DNA of 64,000 nt, taken from NCBI RefSeq assembly GCF_027587175.1, contig NZ_JAPCID010000019.1, positions 1 through 64,000 on the forward strand, read 5' to 3'. Origin of the DNA: Solirubrobacter deserti. Lineage in GTDB: Bacteria > Actinomycetota > Thermoleophilia > Solirubrobacterales > Solirubrobacteraceae. A program made the position numbers and the translations under genes. A model generated the notes under the pieces. It was not told the DNA's origin, did no database searches, and worked only from the letters and a program-made list of their open reading frames with translations. Shown piece by piece: positions 38,031 to 51,033 of the stretch (position 1 is its first letter; each line of letters opens with the position of its first letter).

Positions 38031-38751
38031 GTACGCGAAGCTGCGGATCGTCACCGACGCGGACACGTTCAACACCGGTGGCGACGAGGTGATCGTGCTG
38101 CCGCTGGCGGGCTCGTGCGCGGTGACGATCGACGGCGAGCGCTTCGAGCTCGAAGGCCGCGAGAGCGTGTTCTCGGCGGTCACGGACTTCGTGTACGCGC
38201 CGATCGGGTCGCACGTGGTGATCGACGGCGAAGGCCGCTTCGCGCTGCCCGCCGCGCCCGCCTCCCGCCGGCTGCCCGCGCGCTACGGGCCCGCGGAGGA
38301 CGTGCCCGTCGAGCTGCGCGGCGCGGGCAACGCCTCCCGCCAGGTGAACAACTTCGCGTCCGTCGAGGCCTTCGAGTGCGACACGCTGATCGCCGTCGAG
38401 GTGCTCACGCCCAACGGCAACTGGAGCTCCTATCCCCCGCACCGCCACGACGACCTCGAGGAGATCTACTACTACGAGGTCAGCGGCGGCGGATTCGCCT
38501 ATCAGCGCGTGTACGACGGGATGGAGCTGCTGGCCGAGGTGCGCAGCGGCGATCGCATCAACCTGCCGCTCGGCTACCACGGCCCGTCGATGGCCGCGCC
38601 CGGCTACGACCTCTACTACCTGAACGTGATGGCCGGCCCGGTCCGCGAGTGGAACTTCGTGGACGACCCCGACCACGCGTGGATCCGTGACACGTGGGCC
38701 GAGCAGGAGCTGGACCCGCGGCTTCCGATGACGAAGGCGAGGACCAAGTGA
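38023..38751 (+). CDS. iolB: 5-deoxy-glucuronate isomerase
   Basis: This 242-residue bicupin isomerase (usual length 250-270) converts 5-deoxy-D-glucuronate to 2-deoxy-5-keto-gluconate. The metal-binding strand SYPPHRHDDLEEIYYYEV supplies two His and a Glu, and GYHGPSMAAPGYDLYYLNVMAGP supplies the fourth ligand and the family signature. The N-terminal cupin half lacks these ligands, as expected. It lies between iolC and iolD with overlaps on both sides (the iolD GTG at 38748). Confidence 0.93.
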   Translation: MLEYAKLRIVTDADTFNTGGDEVIVLPLAGSCAVTIDGERFELEGRESVFSAVTDFVYAPIGSHVVIDGEGRFALPAAPASRRLPARYGPAEDVPVELRGAGNASRQVNNFASVEAFECDTLIAVEVLTPNGNWSSYPPHRHDDLEEIYYYEVSGGGFAYQRVYDGMELLAEVRSGDRINLPLGYHGPSMAAPGYDLYYLNVMAGPVREWNFVDDPDHAWIRDTWAEQELDPRLPMTKARTK

Positions 38752-40604
38752 GACTCACGGTGGCGCAGGCGCTCGTCCGCTTCCTGAGCGTCCAGCACAG
38801 TGAGCGTGACGGCGTCCGGCAGCGGCTGATCGCGGGCTGCTTCGGCATCTTCGGCCACGGCAACGTGGCGGGCGTCGGCCAGGCGCTGCTCGAGGCCCAG
38901 GACACGATGCCCTTCTACCACGCCCGCAACGAGCAGGCGATGGTGCACACCGCCGCGGCGTTCGCGCGCCAGAAGAACCGGCTCTCGACGCTCGCGTGCA
39001 CGAGCAGCATCGGCCCGGGCGCGACGAACATGGTCACCGGCGCCGCGCTCGCGACGATCAACCGCCTGCCCGTGCTGCTGCTCCCCGGCGACGTGTTCGC
39101 GACGCGCGCGCCCGGCACCGTGCTCCAGCAGCTCGAGGACGACCGCACGTTCGCGAACACCGTCAACGACACGCTCCGGCCGGTCTCGAAGTTCTGGGAC
39201 CGGATCGAGCGGCCCGAGCAGCTCGCGCCCGCGTTGCTCGCGGCGATGCGCGTGTTGAGCGACCCCGCGGAGACCGGCGCGGTCACGCTCGCGCTGCCGC
39301 AGGACGTGCAGGCGGAGGCGTACGACTTCCCCGACGAGCTGTTCGAGCCGCGCGTGTGGCGGATCCGCCGCCCGCTGCCGGAGCCGGACGTGCTCGAGGA
39401 GGCGGTCGCCCTCCTGCGCGGCGCGCAACACCCCTTGATCGTCAGCGGCGGCGGCACGATCTACGCCGAGGCCACGGAGGCCTTGCGCGAGCTCGCGGAG
39501 GCGACCGGCATCGGCGTCGGTGAGACGCAGGCCGGCAAGGGCTCGCTCCCGTACGACCATCCGCAGGCGCTGGGCGCGATCGGGGCCACCGGCACCACGG
39601 CGGCCAACGCCGCCGCGCGCGCCGCCGACGTGATCCTCGGTGTCGGCACCCGCTGGAGCGACTTCACCACCGCGTCGCGCTCGCTGTTCGCCGCCGACGC
39701 CACGTTCATCAACCTCAACGTCGCGTCCGTGGACGCGTTCAAGCACGCGGGGATGCCGCTCGTCGCCGACGCGCGGCTCGGGCTCGAGGCGCTCAACGAG
39801 GCGCTGAACGTCACGTTCGACACGCCGGCCAACGACTGGGACGCCGTCGTCGAGCGCGCGTACACCGAGCGCCACGACTCACCTTCGCAGGCCGAGGTGA
39901 TCGGCGTCGTCAACCGGGTCAGCGGCCCGCGGGACGTCGTCGTGTGCGCGGCGGGCTCGATGCCCGGCGACCTGCACAAGCTGTGGCGCACGCGCGACCC
40001 GAAGGGCTACCACGTCGAGTACGGCTACTCGACGATGGGCTACGAGATCGCCGGCGGGCTCGGCGTCAAGCTCGCGGCGCCCGACCGCGAGGTGTTCGTC
40101 ATGGTCGGCGACGGCTCCTATCTGATGATGGCCTCGGAGATCGCGACCGCCGTGGCCGAGGGCATCAAGCTCACGATCGTGCTCGTGCAGAACCACGGCT
40201 ACCAGTCGATCGGCGCCCTCAGCGAGTCCGTCGGCTCCCAGCGCTTCGGCACGGCCTACCGCTTCCGCGGCACGGACGCCAAGCTGCCGATCGACCTCGC
40301 CGCGAACGCGGCCTCGCTCGGCGCCCGTGCCATCGACACGCACACGATCGACGAGTTCGAGGCCGCACTGCGCGAGGCGGCCGCGAGCGAGACGACCACC
40401 GTGGTCCAGATCCACACCGACCCGATGGTCGGCGCGCCCGACTCGGAGGCGTGGTGGGACGTGCCCGTGGCCGAGGTCGCCGCGCTCGCCTCCACCCGCG
40501 ACGCGCGGGCGCAGTACGAGCGCGACAAGGCGACCCAGCGGACCTACCTAGGTGCGGGCGAGCGCCGCGCCCTCGATGTCGAGGTTGGGGATCACGCGTT
40601 GTAG
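38748..40604 (+). CDS. iolD: 3D-(3,5/4)-trihydroxycyclohexane-1,2-dione hydrolase
   Basis: The 618-residue protein is thiamine-diphosphate dependent and opens the cyclohexane-dione ring in inositol catabolism. The N-terminal domain has the activating Glu in YHARNEQAMVHTAAAFARQ. The central domain follows, and the cofactor motif is GDGSYLMMASEIATAV...VQNHG, about 30 residues from GDG to N. The family normally ends near QRTYL; here the frame continues for about 14 residues (GAGERRALDVEVGDHAL), which lie antisense to the C-terminal codons of the MMPL gene (overlap 40548-40604). That tail is probably dispensable. It is the last iol gene in the operon. Confidence 0.93.
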   Translation: MRLTVAQALVRFLSVQHSERDGVRQRLIAGCFGIFGHGNVAGVGQALLEAQDTMPFYHARNEQAMVHTAAAFARQKNRLSTLACTSSIGPGATNMVTGAALATINRLPVLLLPGDVFATRAPGTVLQQLEDDRTFANTVNDTLRPVSKFWDRIERPEQLAPALLAAMRVLSDPAETGAVTLALPQDVQAEAYDFPDELFEPRVWRIRRPLPEPDVLEEAVALLRGAQHPLIVSGGGTIYAEATEALRELAEATGIGVGETQAGKGSLPYDHPQALGAIGATGTTAANAAARAADVILGVGTRWSDFTTASRSLFAADATFINLNVASVDAFKHAGMPLVADARLGLEALNEALNVTFDTPANDWDAVVERAYTERHDSPSQAEVIGVVNRVSGPRDVVVCAAGSMPGDLHKLWRTRDPKGYHVEYGYSTMGYEIAGGLGVKLAAPDREVFVMVGDGSYLMMASEIATAVAEGIKLTIVLVQNHGYQSIGALSESVGSQRFGTAYRFRGTDAKLPIDLAANAASLGARAIDTHTIDEFEAALREAAASETTTVVQIHTDPMVGAPDSEAWWDVPVAEVAALASTRDARAQYERDKATQRTYLGAGERRALDVEVGDHAL

Positions 40605-42608
40605 CGGGCGCGGAAGCCACCAGGCCCGGGCGCCCAGCAGCGTCATCAGCGCCGGGATCAGCGTCATGCGGATCAGGAACGCGTCGATCGCGATGCCGAC
40701 CGCGAACGCGAACCCGATCGACTTGATGATCGGGTCGTCCGGGATGACGAAGCCCGCGAACACGCTGATCATGATCAGCGCGGCGGCGGTGACGACGCGC
40801 GCCGAGTGCCGGAACCCGTCGGCCACGGCCTCACGCGCCGTCGAGCCGTGCGCGTACTCCTCGTGCATTCGGGACACGAGGAACACCTGGTAGTCCATCG
40901 CGAGGCCGAAGATCACGCCGATGATCAGGATCGGCAGCAGCGAGATCAGCGGGCCGGTCTGCGTGACGCCGATCAGGTCCGCGCCGAAGCCCTCCTGGAA
41001 GACGAGCACGACGGCGCCGAAGCTCGCGGCGATGGTGAGCAGGAAGCCGCCGATCGCAGTCAGCGGGACGAGGATCGAGCGGAACGCGATCATCAGCAGG
41101 ATCACGGCCAGACCGACGACCACCGCGAGGTACGGGATCAGGCTGTCGGACATCTTCTGCGAGACGTCGATGTTGGTCGCGGTCTGGCCCGTCACAAGCA
41201 CTTCGGCGCTGAAGCGCGTGTCACGGATGCGCTCCACCAGCGCCTCGGTGGCCGCGCTCGACGGTCCGCTGGCCGGCGTGACGGAGATGAGCGCGAGCTC
41301 GCCGACCGGCTGCGGCGGGGCGACGGCGGCGACGTCCGGCAGGGTCGCGAGCGTCTTCGCCGTCGCCGCGGGGTCGCCGCCGCGGGCGACGATCGTCAGC
41401 TGGCCGTTCGCGCCGACGCCGAAGCCCTTCGCGACGAGGTCGTAGGCCTGACGCTCGGTCGTCTCCGGGCCGGAGGTGCCATCGTTGGGCAGGCCGAGGC
41501 GGACGTCGAGCGCCGGGATGGCGAGCGCGCCGAGCGCGACGATCACCGCGCCGGCGGCGATCAGCGGGCGGCGCATGACCAGCGCCACCCAGCGCGCGCC
41601 CAGCGTGTGCGTGTCCGACTTGGCGCCGCCGAAGACCTTGCCGCGCACGAGCCGCTCGCCGCCGAACGCGAGCAGCGCCGGCACGAGCGTGATGCTGGCG
41701 AACACGGCGATGGCGATCGTCGCGGCGGCCGCGATGCCCATCTGCGCGAGAAACGGCGTGCCGGTCATCAGCAGCGCGACGAGCGCGATCATCACGGTTG
41801 CGCCGGCGAACACGACGGCGCTGCCCGCGGTGCCGACCGCGAGCGCGATCGAGTCCGGGATGCCCATGCCGTCGCGGACCTGCGTCCGGTGGCGCGAGAG
41901 GATCAACAGCGCGTAGTCGATGCCGACCGCGAGCCCGAGCATCGCGGCCAGCGTGATCGACGTCGACGTGAGGTCGGTCAGGCCGCTGGCGAGCTGGATG
42001 CCGAGCATCCCGAAGCCGACGCCGATCAGCGCGGTCAGCAGCGGCAGCCCGGCCGCCAGCAGCGAGCCGAACGTGACCGCGAGCACGAGCATCGCCACCA
42101 GCACGCCGACCGCCTCGCCGATCGGCAGCTCGCTGTGCGCGGGCGCGGCTGCGCCGCCGAACTCGACCTGGGGCGCCGCGTCCTCCGCGGCCTGCGCGAT
42201 CGCGTCGGTCTGCGCCGCGGTCACCTCCATCTCGGGCACCGCGAACTGCAGATCGGTGTACGCGACCCGGCCGTCCTGGGAGACGACCGGCGGCGTCGCC
42301 GACGCGATGTCGGGCACGCCGCCGAGCCGTTGCACCGCGGCGCCGAGCGCCTCCCGGTCGAGCGCCTCGTCGGACGCAAACACCACGCGGCCGGTCGCGC
42401 CGTCCGCTCTGGCCTGCGGGACGGCGCGCTCGATCAGCTCGACCGCCGCCTGGGACTCGGTGCCCGGAACCTTGAACTCGTCCGAGAACGAGCCGCGGAA
42501 CGCGAGCGCGAGGCCGGCGAGGACGATCAGGCCGAGGAGCCAACCGGTGAGGACGAGCCGTCGGCGACGCGCCGAGAAGGCGCCGAGGCGGTGCAGAAGT
42601 CGAGCCAT
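40548..42608 (-). CDS. MMPL/RND-family transporter
   Basis: ATG at 42608 (MARLLHRLGAFSARRRRLVL) gives 686 residues. The layout is that of actinobacterial MMPL proteins: one helix, an extracellular domain (about 35-160), five helices, a second extracellular domain (about 350-460) and five more helices. The helix-4-like stretch LAVGIDYALLILSRHRTQV and its repeat FGLAMDYQVFLVSRMHEEY carry the conserved Asp-Tyr pairs for proton coupling. It probably exports lipids or a hydrophobic compound. It is divergent from the TetR gene, which likely controls it. The last 57 bp overlap the end of iolD on the opposite strand. Confidence 0.9.
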   Translation of the reverse strand: MARLLHRLGAFSARRRRLVLTGWLLGLIVLAGLALAFRGSFSDEFKVPGTESQAAVELIERAVPQARADGATGRVVFASDEALDREALGAAVQRLGGVPDIASATPPVVSQDGRVAYTDLQFAVPEMEVTAAQTDAIAQAAEDAAPQVEFGGAAAPAHSELPIGEAVGVLVAMLVLAVTFGSLLAAGLPLLTALIGVGFGMLGIQLASGLTDLTSTSITLAAMLGLAVGIDYALLILSRHRTQVRDGMGIPDSIALAVGTAGSAVVFAGATVMIALVALLMTGTPFLAQMGIAAAATIAIAVFASITLVPALLAFGGERLVRGKVFGGAKSDTHTLGARWVALVMRRPLIAAGAVIVALGALAIPALDVRLGLPNDGTSGPETTERQAYDLVAKGFGVGANGQLTIVARGGDPAATAKTLATLPDVAAVAPPQPVGELALISVTPASGPSSAATEALVERIRDTRFSAEVLVTGQTATNIDVSQKMSDSLIPYLAVVVGLAVILLMIAFRSILVPLTAIGGFLLTIAASFGAVVLVFQEGFGADLIGVTQTGPLISLLPILIIGVIFGLAMDYQVFLVSRMHEEYAHGSTAREAVADGFRHSARVVTAAALIMISVFAGFVIPDDPIIKSIGFAFAVGIAIDAFLIRMTLIPALMTLLGARAWWLPRPLQRVIPNLDIEGAALART

Positions 42609-42672
42609 GGACCACGAGAATACATCGTGATGCATAATTGCCATCTAAGGCATCGTTGCTACCGTTGATCGC
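42609..42672. promoter_or_regulatory. Divergent MMPL/TetR control region
   Basis: This 64-bp gap is clearly more AT-rich than its surroundings. It contains GATGC (42629-42633) and GCATC (42650-42654), a 5-bp inverted repeat with a 16-bp spacer, and a TGCATAAT stretch suitable as a -10 region. It is the probable TetR operator and the shared promoter. The dyad is short, so this is tentative. Confidence 0.45.
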
Positions 42673-43266
42673 ATGGACGTCGAGCTCGACCGTCGTGCAC
42701 GCAAGACGCTGCGGACCCGGCGCGAGATCGTGCGGGCCGCGACCGAGCTGGTGCTCGAGGAGGGCTACGAGCGCGCGACGATCACCCGCATCGCCGAGCG
42801 CGCCGACCTCGCGACCCGCACCGTGACGACCCGCTTCCCCTCCAAGGAGGCGATCTTCTTCGAGGGCTTCGACGTCGTGCTGGGCCCGCTCCAGCGCCAC
42901 CTTCAGGCGTCCGAGGGCGACGTGGTGGATCGTCTGCAGGCCTGGATCGCCGAGCTCGCGGGGACGCCGGACGTCGAGGACCCGGAGATGCGCCGGCTGC
43001 GTAGCCGCGCGATCGCGGTCGATCCGGACCTGCGCGCGATGCGCGTGCAGCACTTCGACCGCGCCCACGAGCTGATCGCCGCCGCGGTGGCGGCCGACAC
43101 CGGCACGGCGCCCGACAGTGCCGGCCCGCAGATGTTCGCCGCGGCCACCGTGGCGCTGTTCGGCGTGGTCGAGCCGATCGCGGCCGTGGACGGTGACCTG
43201 GCGCTGCCGGAGCTCGAGCGCGGCTTCGGCGTCCTGCGCGGGACGCTCGCCGCGCTCAAGCCCTGA
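42673..43266 (+). CDS. TetR-family transcriptional regulator
   Basis: The 197-residue protein has the TetR N-terminal helix-turn-helix (RREIVRAATELVLEEGYERATITRIAERADLATRTVTTRFPSKEAIF, within residues 16-61). A helical ligand-binding domain of normal size follows. It is divergent from the MMPL exporter, so by the usual arrangement it represses that gene and itself until a ligand binds. The 3' end overlaps the exporter gene on the other strand by 11 bp. No ligand can be deduced. Confidence 0.9.
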   Translation: MDVELDRRARKTLRTRREIVRAATELVLEEGYERATITRIAERADLATRTVTTRFPSKEAIFFEGFDVVLGPLQRHLQASEGDVVDRLQAWIAELAGTPDVEDPEMRRLRSRAIAVDPDLRAMRVQHFDRAHELIAAAVAADTGTAPDSAGPQMFAAATVALFGVVEPIAAVDGDLALPELERGFGVLRGTLAALKP

Positions 43267-44449
43267 GCCTGGCGTTCCCGGCCGCCGCGCCGACGAGCAC
43301 GCCGAGCGCGATCGCCAGGCCGGCCGCCACCGCGCCGGTCGCGGTGGCGAACCCCTCGCCGCCCTCCGTCGCGACCTGCGTGGCGGTGACGACGCCGAGG
43401 CTGCCCGGCACGAGCAGCCAGAACGACGGCAGGAACACGCTCAGCGAAGGCGGGCCGTGCGGCAGCCGGTGCACGAGCGCGGCGACCAGCGCCGCGGTCA
43501 CGCCGCCGGCGAAGCCGCCCAGCGCCGCGCCGCCGACGTGCTGGCCGAGCGCCTGCACCACGGCGGTCGTGAGCAGGCCGAGCAGCATCCACGGGAGCAC
43601 GCCGGGCGGCGCGCTCAGGTGCACATAGACGCCGACGCCGACCAGGACGACGCCGACGAGGATCGCGGCCGGCCCGAGGTCGTCGAGCCGCACGTTGGTG
43701 AGCGTGTCCGGGTGCAGGCCGACGACGTGCGCGGCCAGGAAGACGCCGAACGTGATCAGCAGCAGCTGCACCGTGCCGTACGTGAGCCGCGCCGTGCCGG
43801 CGACCATCGCGCCCTGCGCGAGCTCCGACATGCCCGTGACGATCAGCGCGCCCGGCAGCAGCACGGCGACCGGCGCGAGCGCGGTGCGCAGCGGCGCTTC
43901 CAGCAGGTCGAGCTCGGCCGCCAGGAACACGACGCAGCCCGCGCCGAACGCGGCCACGACCGGCAGCAGCGTGCGCAGCAGCTGCGAGCGGTCGGCGAGC
44001 AGGTCCAGCGCCGCGACCACGAACGCGGCCACCATCGCCGTCAGCGCGCTCGCGACGGTCGGCTGGAGCACGAGCGCGACCCCCGTCGCCTGCGGCACGT
44101 GCGCGAGCGCGACGATCGGCCGGGACACGCGCGGCGACTCGTACTTGATGTCCTGGACGGCGTCCAGCGCTTCCTGGGGCTCGACGCGCTTGCCGAGCAG
44201 TGCGGTCGTGATCTGCTCCACCTTGGCGGCCTGGTCGAAGCGCAGCGGCGGGCCGACCGCGGCGAACCCCGCGGAGGCGTCCGGGGCCAGGCTCACGAAC
44301 ATGCCGGTCGGGGTGGCGGCCACGCGCGTCTCCGGATAGCCGAGCGCGTTCGCGACGCGGCGCACCTCGCCCTCGACCTCGTGCACCGGCCGGCCGGCCG
44401 CGAGCGCGGCGACGCCGAGCTCGAGCAGCAGTTCGCGCGGGGCGGTCAC
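43256..44449 (-). CDS. Threonine/serine exporter family (ThrE) protein
   Basis: GTG at 44449 gives 397 residues. An N-terminal ThrE domain (about 8-240) starts with ELGVAALAAGRPVHEVEGEVRRVANALGYP, the family's cytosolic signature, and has PTGMFVSL soon after. It continues into membrane helices around the conserved GxxAFxA-like region. A second set of helices makes up the ThrE_2 half (about 250-390). Both halves in one chain is the actinobacterial arrangement known for ThrE of Corynebacterium. The start codon lies within a 15-bp hairpin at 44442-44480 and no ribosome site is visible. It follows the DUF1593 operon by 38 bp on the same strand. Confidence 0.8.
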   Translation of the reverse strand: MTAPRELLLELGVAALAAGRPVHEVEGEVRRVANALGYPETRVAATPTGMFVSLAPDASAGFAAVGPPLRFDQAAKVEQITTALLGKRVEPQEALDAVQDIKYESPRVSRPIVALAHVPQATGVALVLQPTVASALTAMVAAFVVAALDLLADRSQLLRTLLPVVAAFGAGCVVFLAAELDLLEAPLRTALAPVAVLLPGALIVTGMSELAQGAMVAGTARLTYGTVQLLLITFGVFLAAHVVGLHPDTLTNVRLDDLGPAAILVGVVLVGVGVYVHLSAPPGVLPWMLLGLLTTAVVQALGQHVGGAALGGFAGGVTAALVAALVHRLPHGPPSLSVFLPSFWLLVPGSLGVVTATQVATEGGEGFATATGAVAAGLAIALGVLVGAAAGNARLRA

Positions 44450-44480
44450 GGCGCGGCCACGATAGCCGCGCCGTGACCGC
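44442..44480 (-). terminator. 15-bp perfect hairpin at the DUF1593 operon end, covering the ThrE start
   Basis: GCGGTCACGGCGCGG (44442-44456), a 9-nt loop and CCGCGCCGTGACCGC (44466-44480) form a perfect stem in the gap between the last DUF1593 gene (stop at 44488) and the exporter. The exporter GTG (44447-44449 on minus) is inside one arm. It can act as terminator of the sugar operon, or hide the exporter start codon in the mRNA. Confidence 0.65.
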
Positions 44481-44487
44481 AGCCCCG

Positions 44488-47003
44488 TTACGGGGCCGTC
44501 GTCGACAGCGTGAACGTCAGCGTCTTCGAGTAGGTCCCGGTGCGCAGCGCGTCCGTCGCGCCGATGGCCTGCTTGAACACCACGTCGGACGTCCCGTTGG
44601 ACACGGGCCCGTCCCACCCGGACGGCGTGAGCTCGACCCGCAGCGGCTGCGGGAGCGAGAACGCGCCGTTGGTCATGTGCCCGGGCTCAGAGACGCTCAG
44701 CGCCGCATTGCCCGCGGTGCTGATGATCGTCGCCTTCGTGGTCGCCGTGTATTCCTTCGGCACGCCCGGCAGGAACGGGTCGAACGTCGGCGCCGCGCCC
44801 AGCGAGAGCGAGAGCGTCGCCGGCACCGTCCCGCCGACCGTGCCCGGGACGTTCGTGCCGACCGTGACCACGACCCGCTGGTAGCGGGTGAGCGCCGGGG
44901 TCCCAGCGTCCTTGACCTCGAGGATCGCGTGGATGGTGTCGCCGGGCTTCGCGTCGGCGGGGACGACGAAGCTCGCGTTGCGCGTGTCGGCACCGTCCAT
45001 CGCGATCCGGCCCGCGTAGGTGTCGGCCTCGTAGTACTGCCACCACTTGAACGTCACCGCGTCGCCGTCCGGGTCGACCGCCGCGCCGTTCAGCCCGACG
45101 CGCTGGCCGGGGGCGAAGACCATGTCGGGATGCGGCGTGGTCACGGTCGGCGGGTGGTTGGCGTCCTCGTAGGACTTGACCATCCAGTCGGCGCGCGCGG
45201 CCCAGTCGTTCTGGATCACGTCGACCCAGCGGGTCTGCGGGTACGTCGTGTTCCAGTGGCTGGAGATGGTCGTGCCGGCCGGGACCGCCTCGCTCAGCGG
45301 CTCGGTCAGCGTCACGCCCGAGCCGGCGCCGCGCACGCCGGTGTTCATCGGGTGCGCCGCGGTCAGCGCGGGCGCGAACGTGATCCCCGTACCCGGCTTG
45401 CTCTGGTCGCGCACCGGAGCGTTGTTGGCGTGCGCCAGCGCGAGCGCCGGCGTCACGTCCACGCCGGTGCCGGTCGCGCCCGGCGTGCCGACGGCGGAGA
45501 TCGTGACCGTCTCGGCGTTGCCGCCGCTGTCGACCGTCAGCGTGTCACCGGCGGCGAGGTTGTTCACCGACGCCACCTTGAGGTTGGTCGCCCCCGCCAC
45601 GTGCGCGCCGGCCAGTGCCGTCGCGACCCCGGCGGTGCCGACCTCGGTCACCGTCGGCGTCTCTTGGCCCGCGCCCGTGTTCAGCAGCAGCTTCTGGCCG
45701 ACGACGAACCCGGCGACGCTCGGAACCTTGATGTTCGTCGCCCCGGCCGCGGCGCCCGTGAGCAGGGTCGTGTTCGCTCCCTGCGCCGTGCCAACCGTGG
45801 CCACCGTCCGCGTCTGCGTCCCGATCGTGATCGGCAGGCCGGCACCGATCGGGTTCGTGCTGGCGACGTGCACGGTCGTCGCCCCCGCCGCGGCGGGCAG
45901 CACGGCGGTCGTCGTGGCCGCGGCGTACGGGTTGTAGTCGCGCGTGTTGGGCAGGTCCTCGACCCGGTACGGGTTGGTCGGGCTCTGGGTGAAGCGCCCG
46001 CCCCAGCCGCCCCAGGTCGGGTGGTCGAGGTTGCGCAGGCCCGTGTCCATCAGGTGCAGATAGGCCGGCGTGTCGCCTTCGGAGATGAAGTCGTTGAGCT
46101 GCGCCGGGTTGGGGTTGAGCCCCTGGTTGTGCTCGGGGTCACCCGGGATCTGCCGCCCGTCGCCCCACGTGTAGTACTGCGCCATCAACGGCCCGTGGCC
46201 GGTGAGGATGTTCTCGCGCATCCACGGGCCCTGCAGGTACGGCCGCAGCTCGGCCGGCACGCGCGTGCGCCACTGGTAGGCGAAGCTCCAGAACTGGTCG
46301 GCGTTGTAGATCACGCGGATCTTCGGCCAGTTCGGCAGCACGTAGGCGTTGTAGGTGATGTCCTGGTCGAGCACCGTGTAGATCACGGCCTTGCGTGAGA
46401 CCTTCTCGTAGATCGCGTCCCACGCCGGCGTGTGCTTGTACTGGTCCTCGATCGACTTCAGCGCCCGCGCGACCGTGTTCGTCCCGCCCCAGATCTGCAG
46501 GTAGACCGGCGACGGGTCCTCGTCGAGCAGCACCTGCTTGATCAGGTCCGAGCCGGGCGTGTCCTTGGCCATCTCGCCCTCGAACTCGATGTTGCCGATC
46601 CGCACCAGGCTCTTCAGGTGCTCCGGGGTGGGATAGCCGGGGGCGTGGGTCTTGAGCGTGTCGTAGCTCTCCGCGTACTTGTCGATCAGCTCCTGGATCC
46701 AGGTCTCGTCCGGGTTCGTGTTCCCGGGGATCAGGCTCTTGACCCAGCGCAGGTCAGTGCGCGTCCCGTAGCGCGGGTTGGTCGGCGAGGTGAACAGCGT
46801 GCCTTTGCCGTCCCCCTTCCAGTGCCACTGCGAGCTGGAGTAGACGAGGCCGACGGGTTCCATCTCGTTCGCGTACAGGAACCAGCGGATCATCGTGTCG
46901 ATGTCGTCGACCTCACCGTCCGTCGTGAGGATCGTGCGCGGCTTGGCGGCCTGCGCCGGCGCGGCGAACAGCAGCGCGGCGAACAGCACCAACAGGAGTC
47001 GTC

Positions 47004-47007
<4 letters not shown>
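44488..47007 (-). CDS. Secreted DUF1593 (nucleoside-hydrolase-like) protein with inserted repeat module
   Basis: ATG at 47007 gives 839 residues: signal peptide (1-20), then a DUF1593 domain with the acidic ILTTDGEVDDIDTMIRW motif that resembles the Ca2+-binding DxDxxxDD of nucleoside hydrolases. The domain is interrupted at about 366-584 by a beta-repeat insert absent from its neighbour. It then resumes (RWVDVIQNDWAARADWMVKSYEDANHPP), followed by an Ig-like domain with DPDGDAVTFKWWQY. Residues 722-839 are the module ending TFTLSTTAP. It probably hydrolyses a glycosidic bond outside the cell, though proteins of this family have been poorly characterised. ATGA overlap with the upstream paralogue shows common translation. 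Confidence 0.82.
45256..45912 (-). repeat. Inserted beta-repeat module in the DUF1593 gene
   Basis: About 219 codons (residues 366-584) hold at least three degenerate repeats with the consensus AGATxxxVxSVxxxxxGxxxxxxTG...TVTxVGTxGxxT. They start near 45890, 45750 and 45600. The paralogue at 47004-48917 joins the flanking sequences with no such segment. Confidence 0.7.

Positions 47008-51029
<4,022 letters not shown>

Positions 51030-51033
<4 letters not shown>

Noticed and set aside
40806-42668. A 620-codon plus-strand frame
   Set aside because: It is antisense to the MMPL transporter, which has clear membrane helices and motifs.
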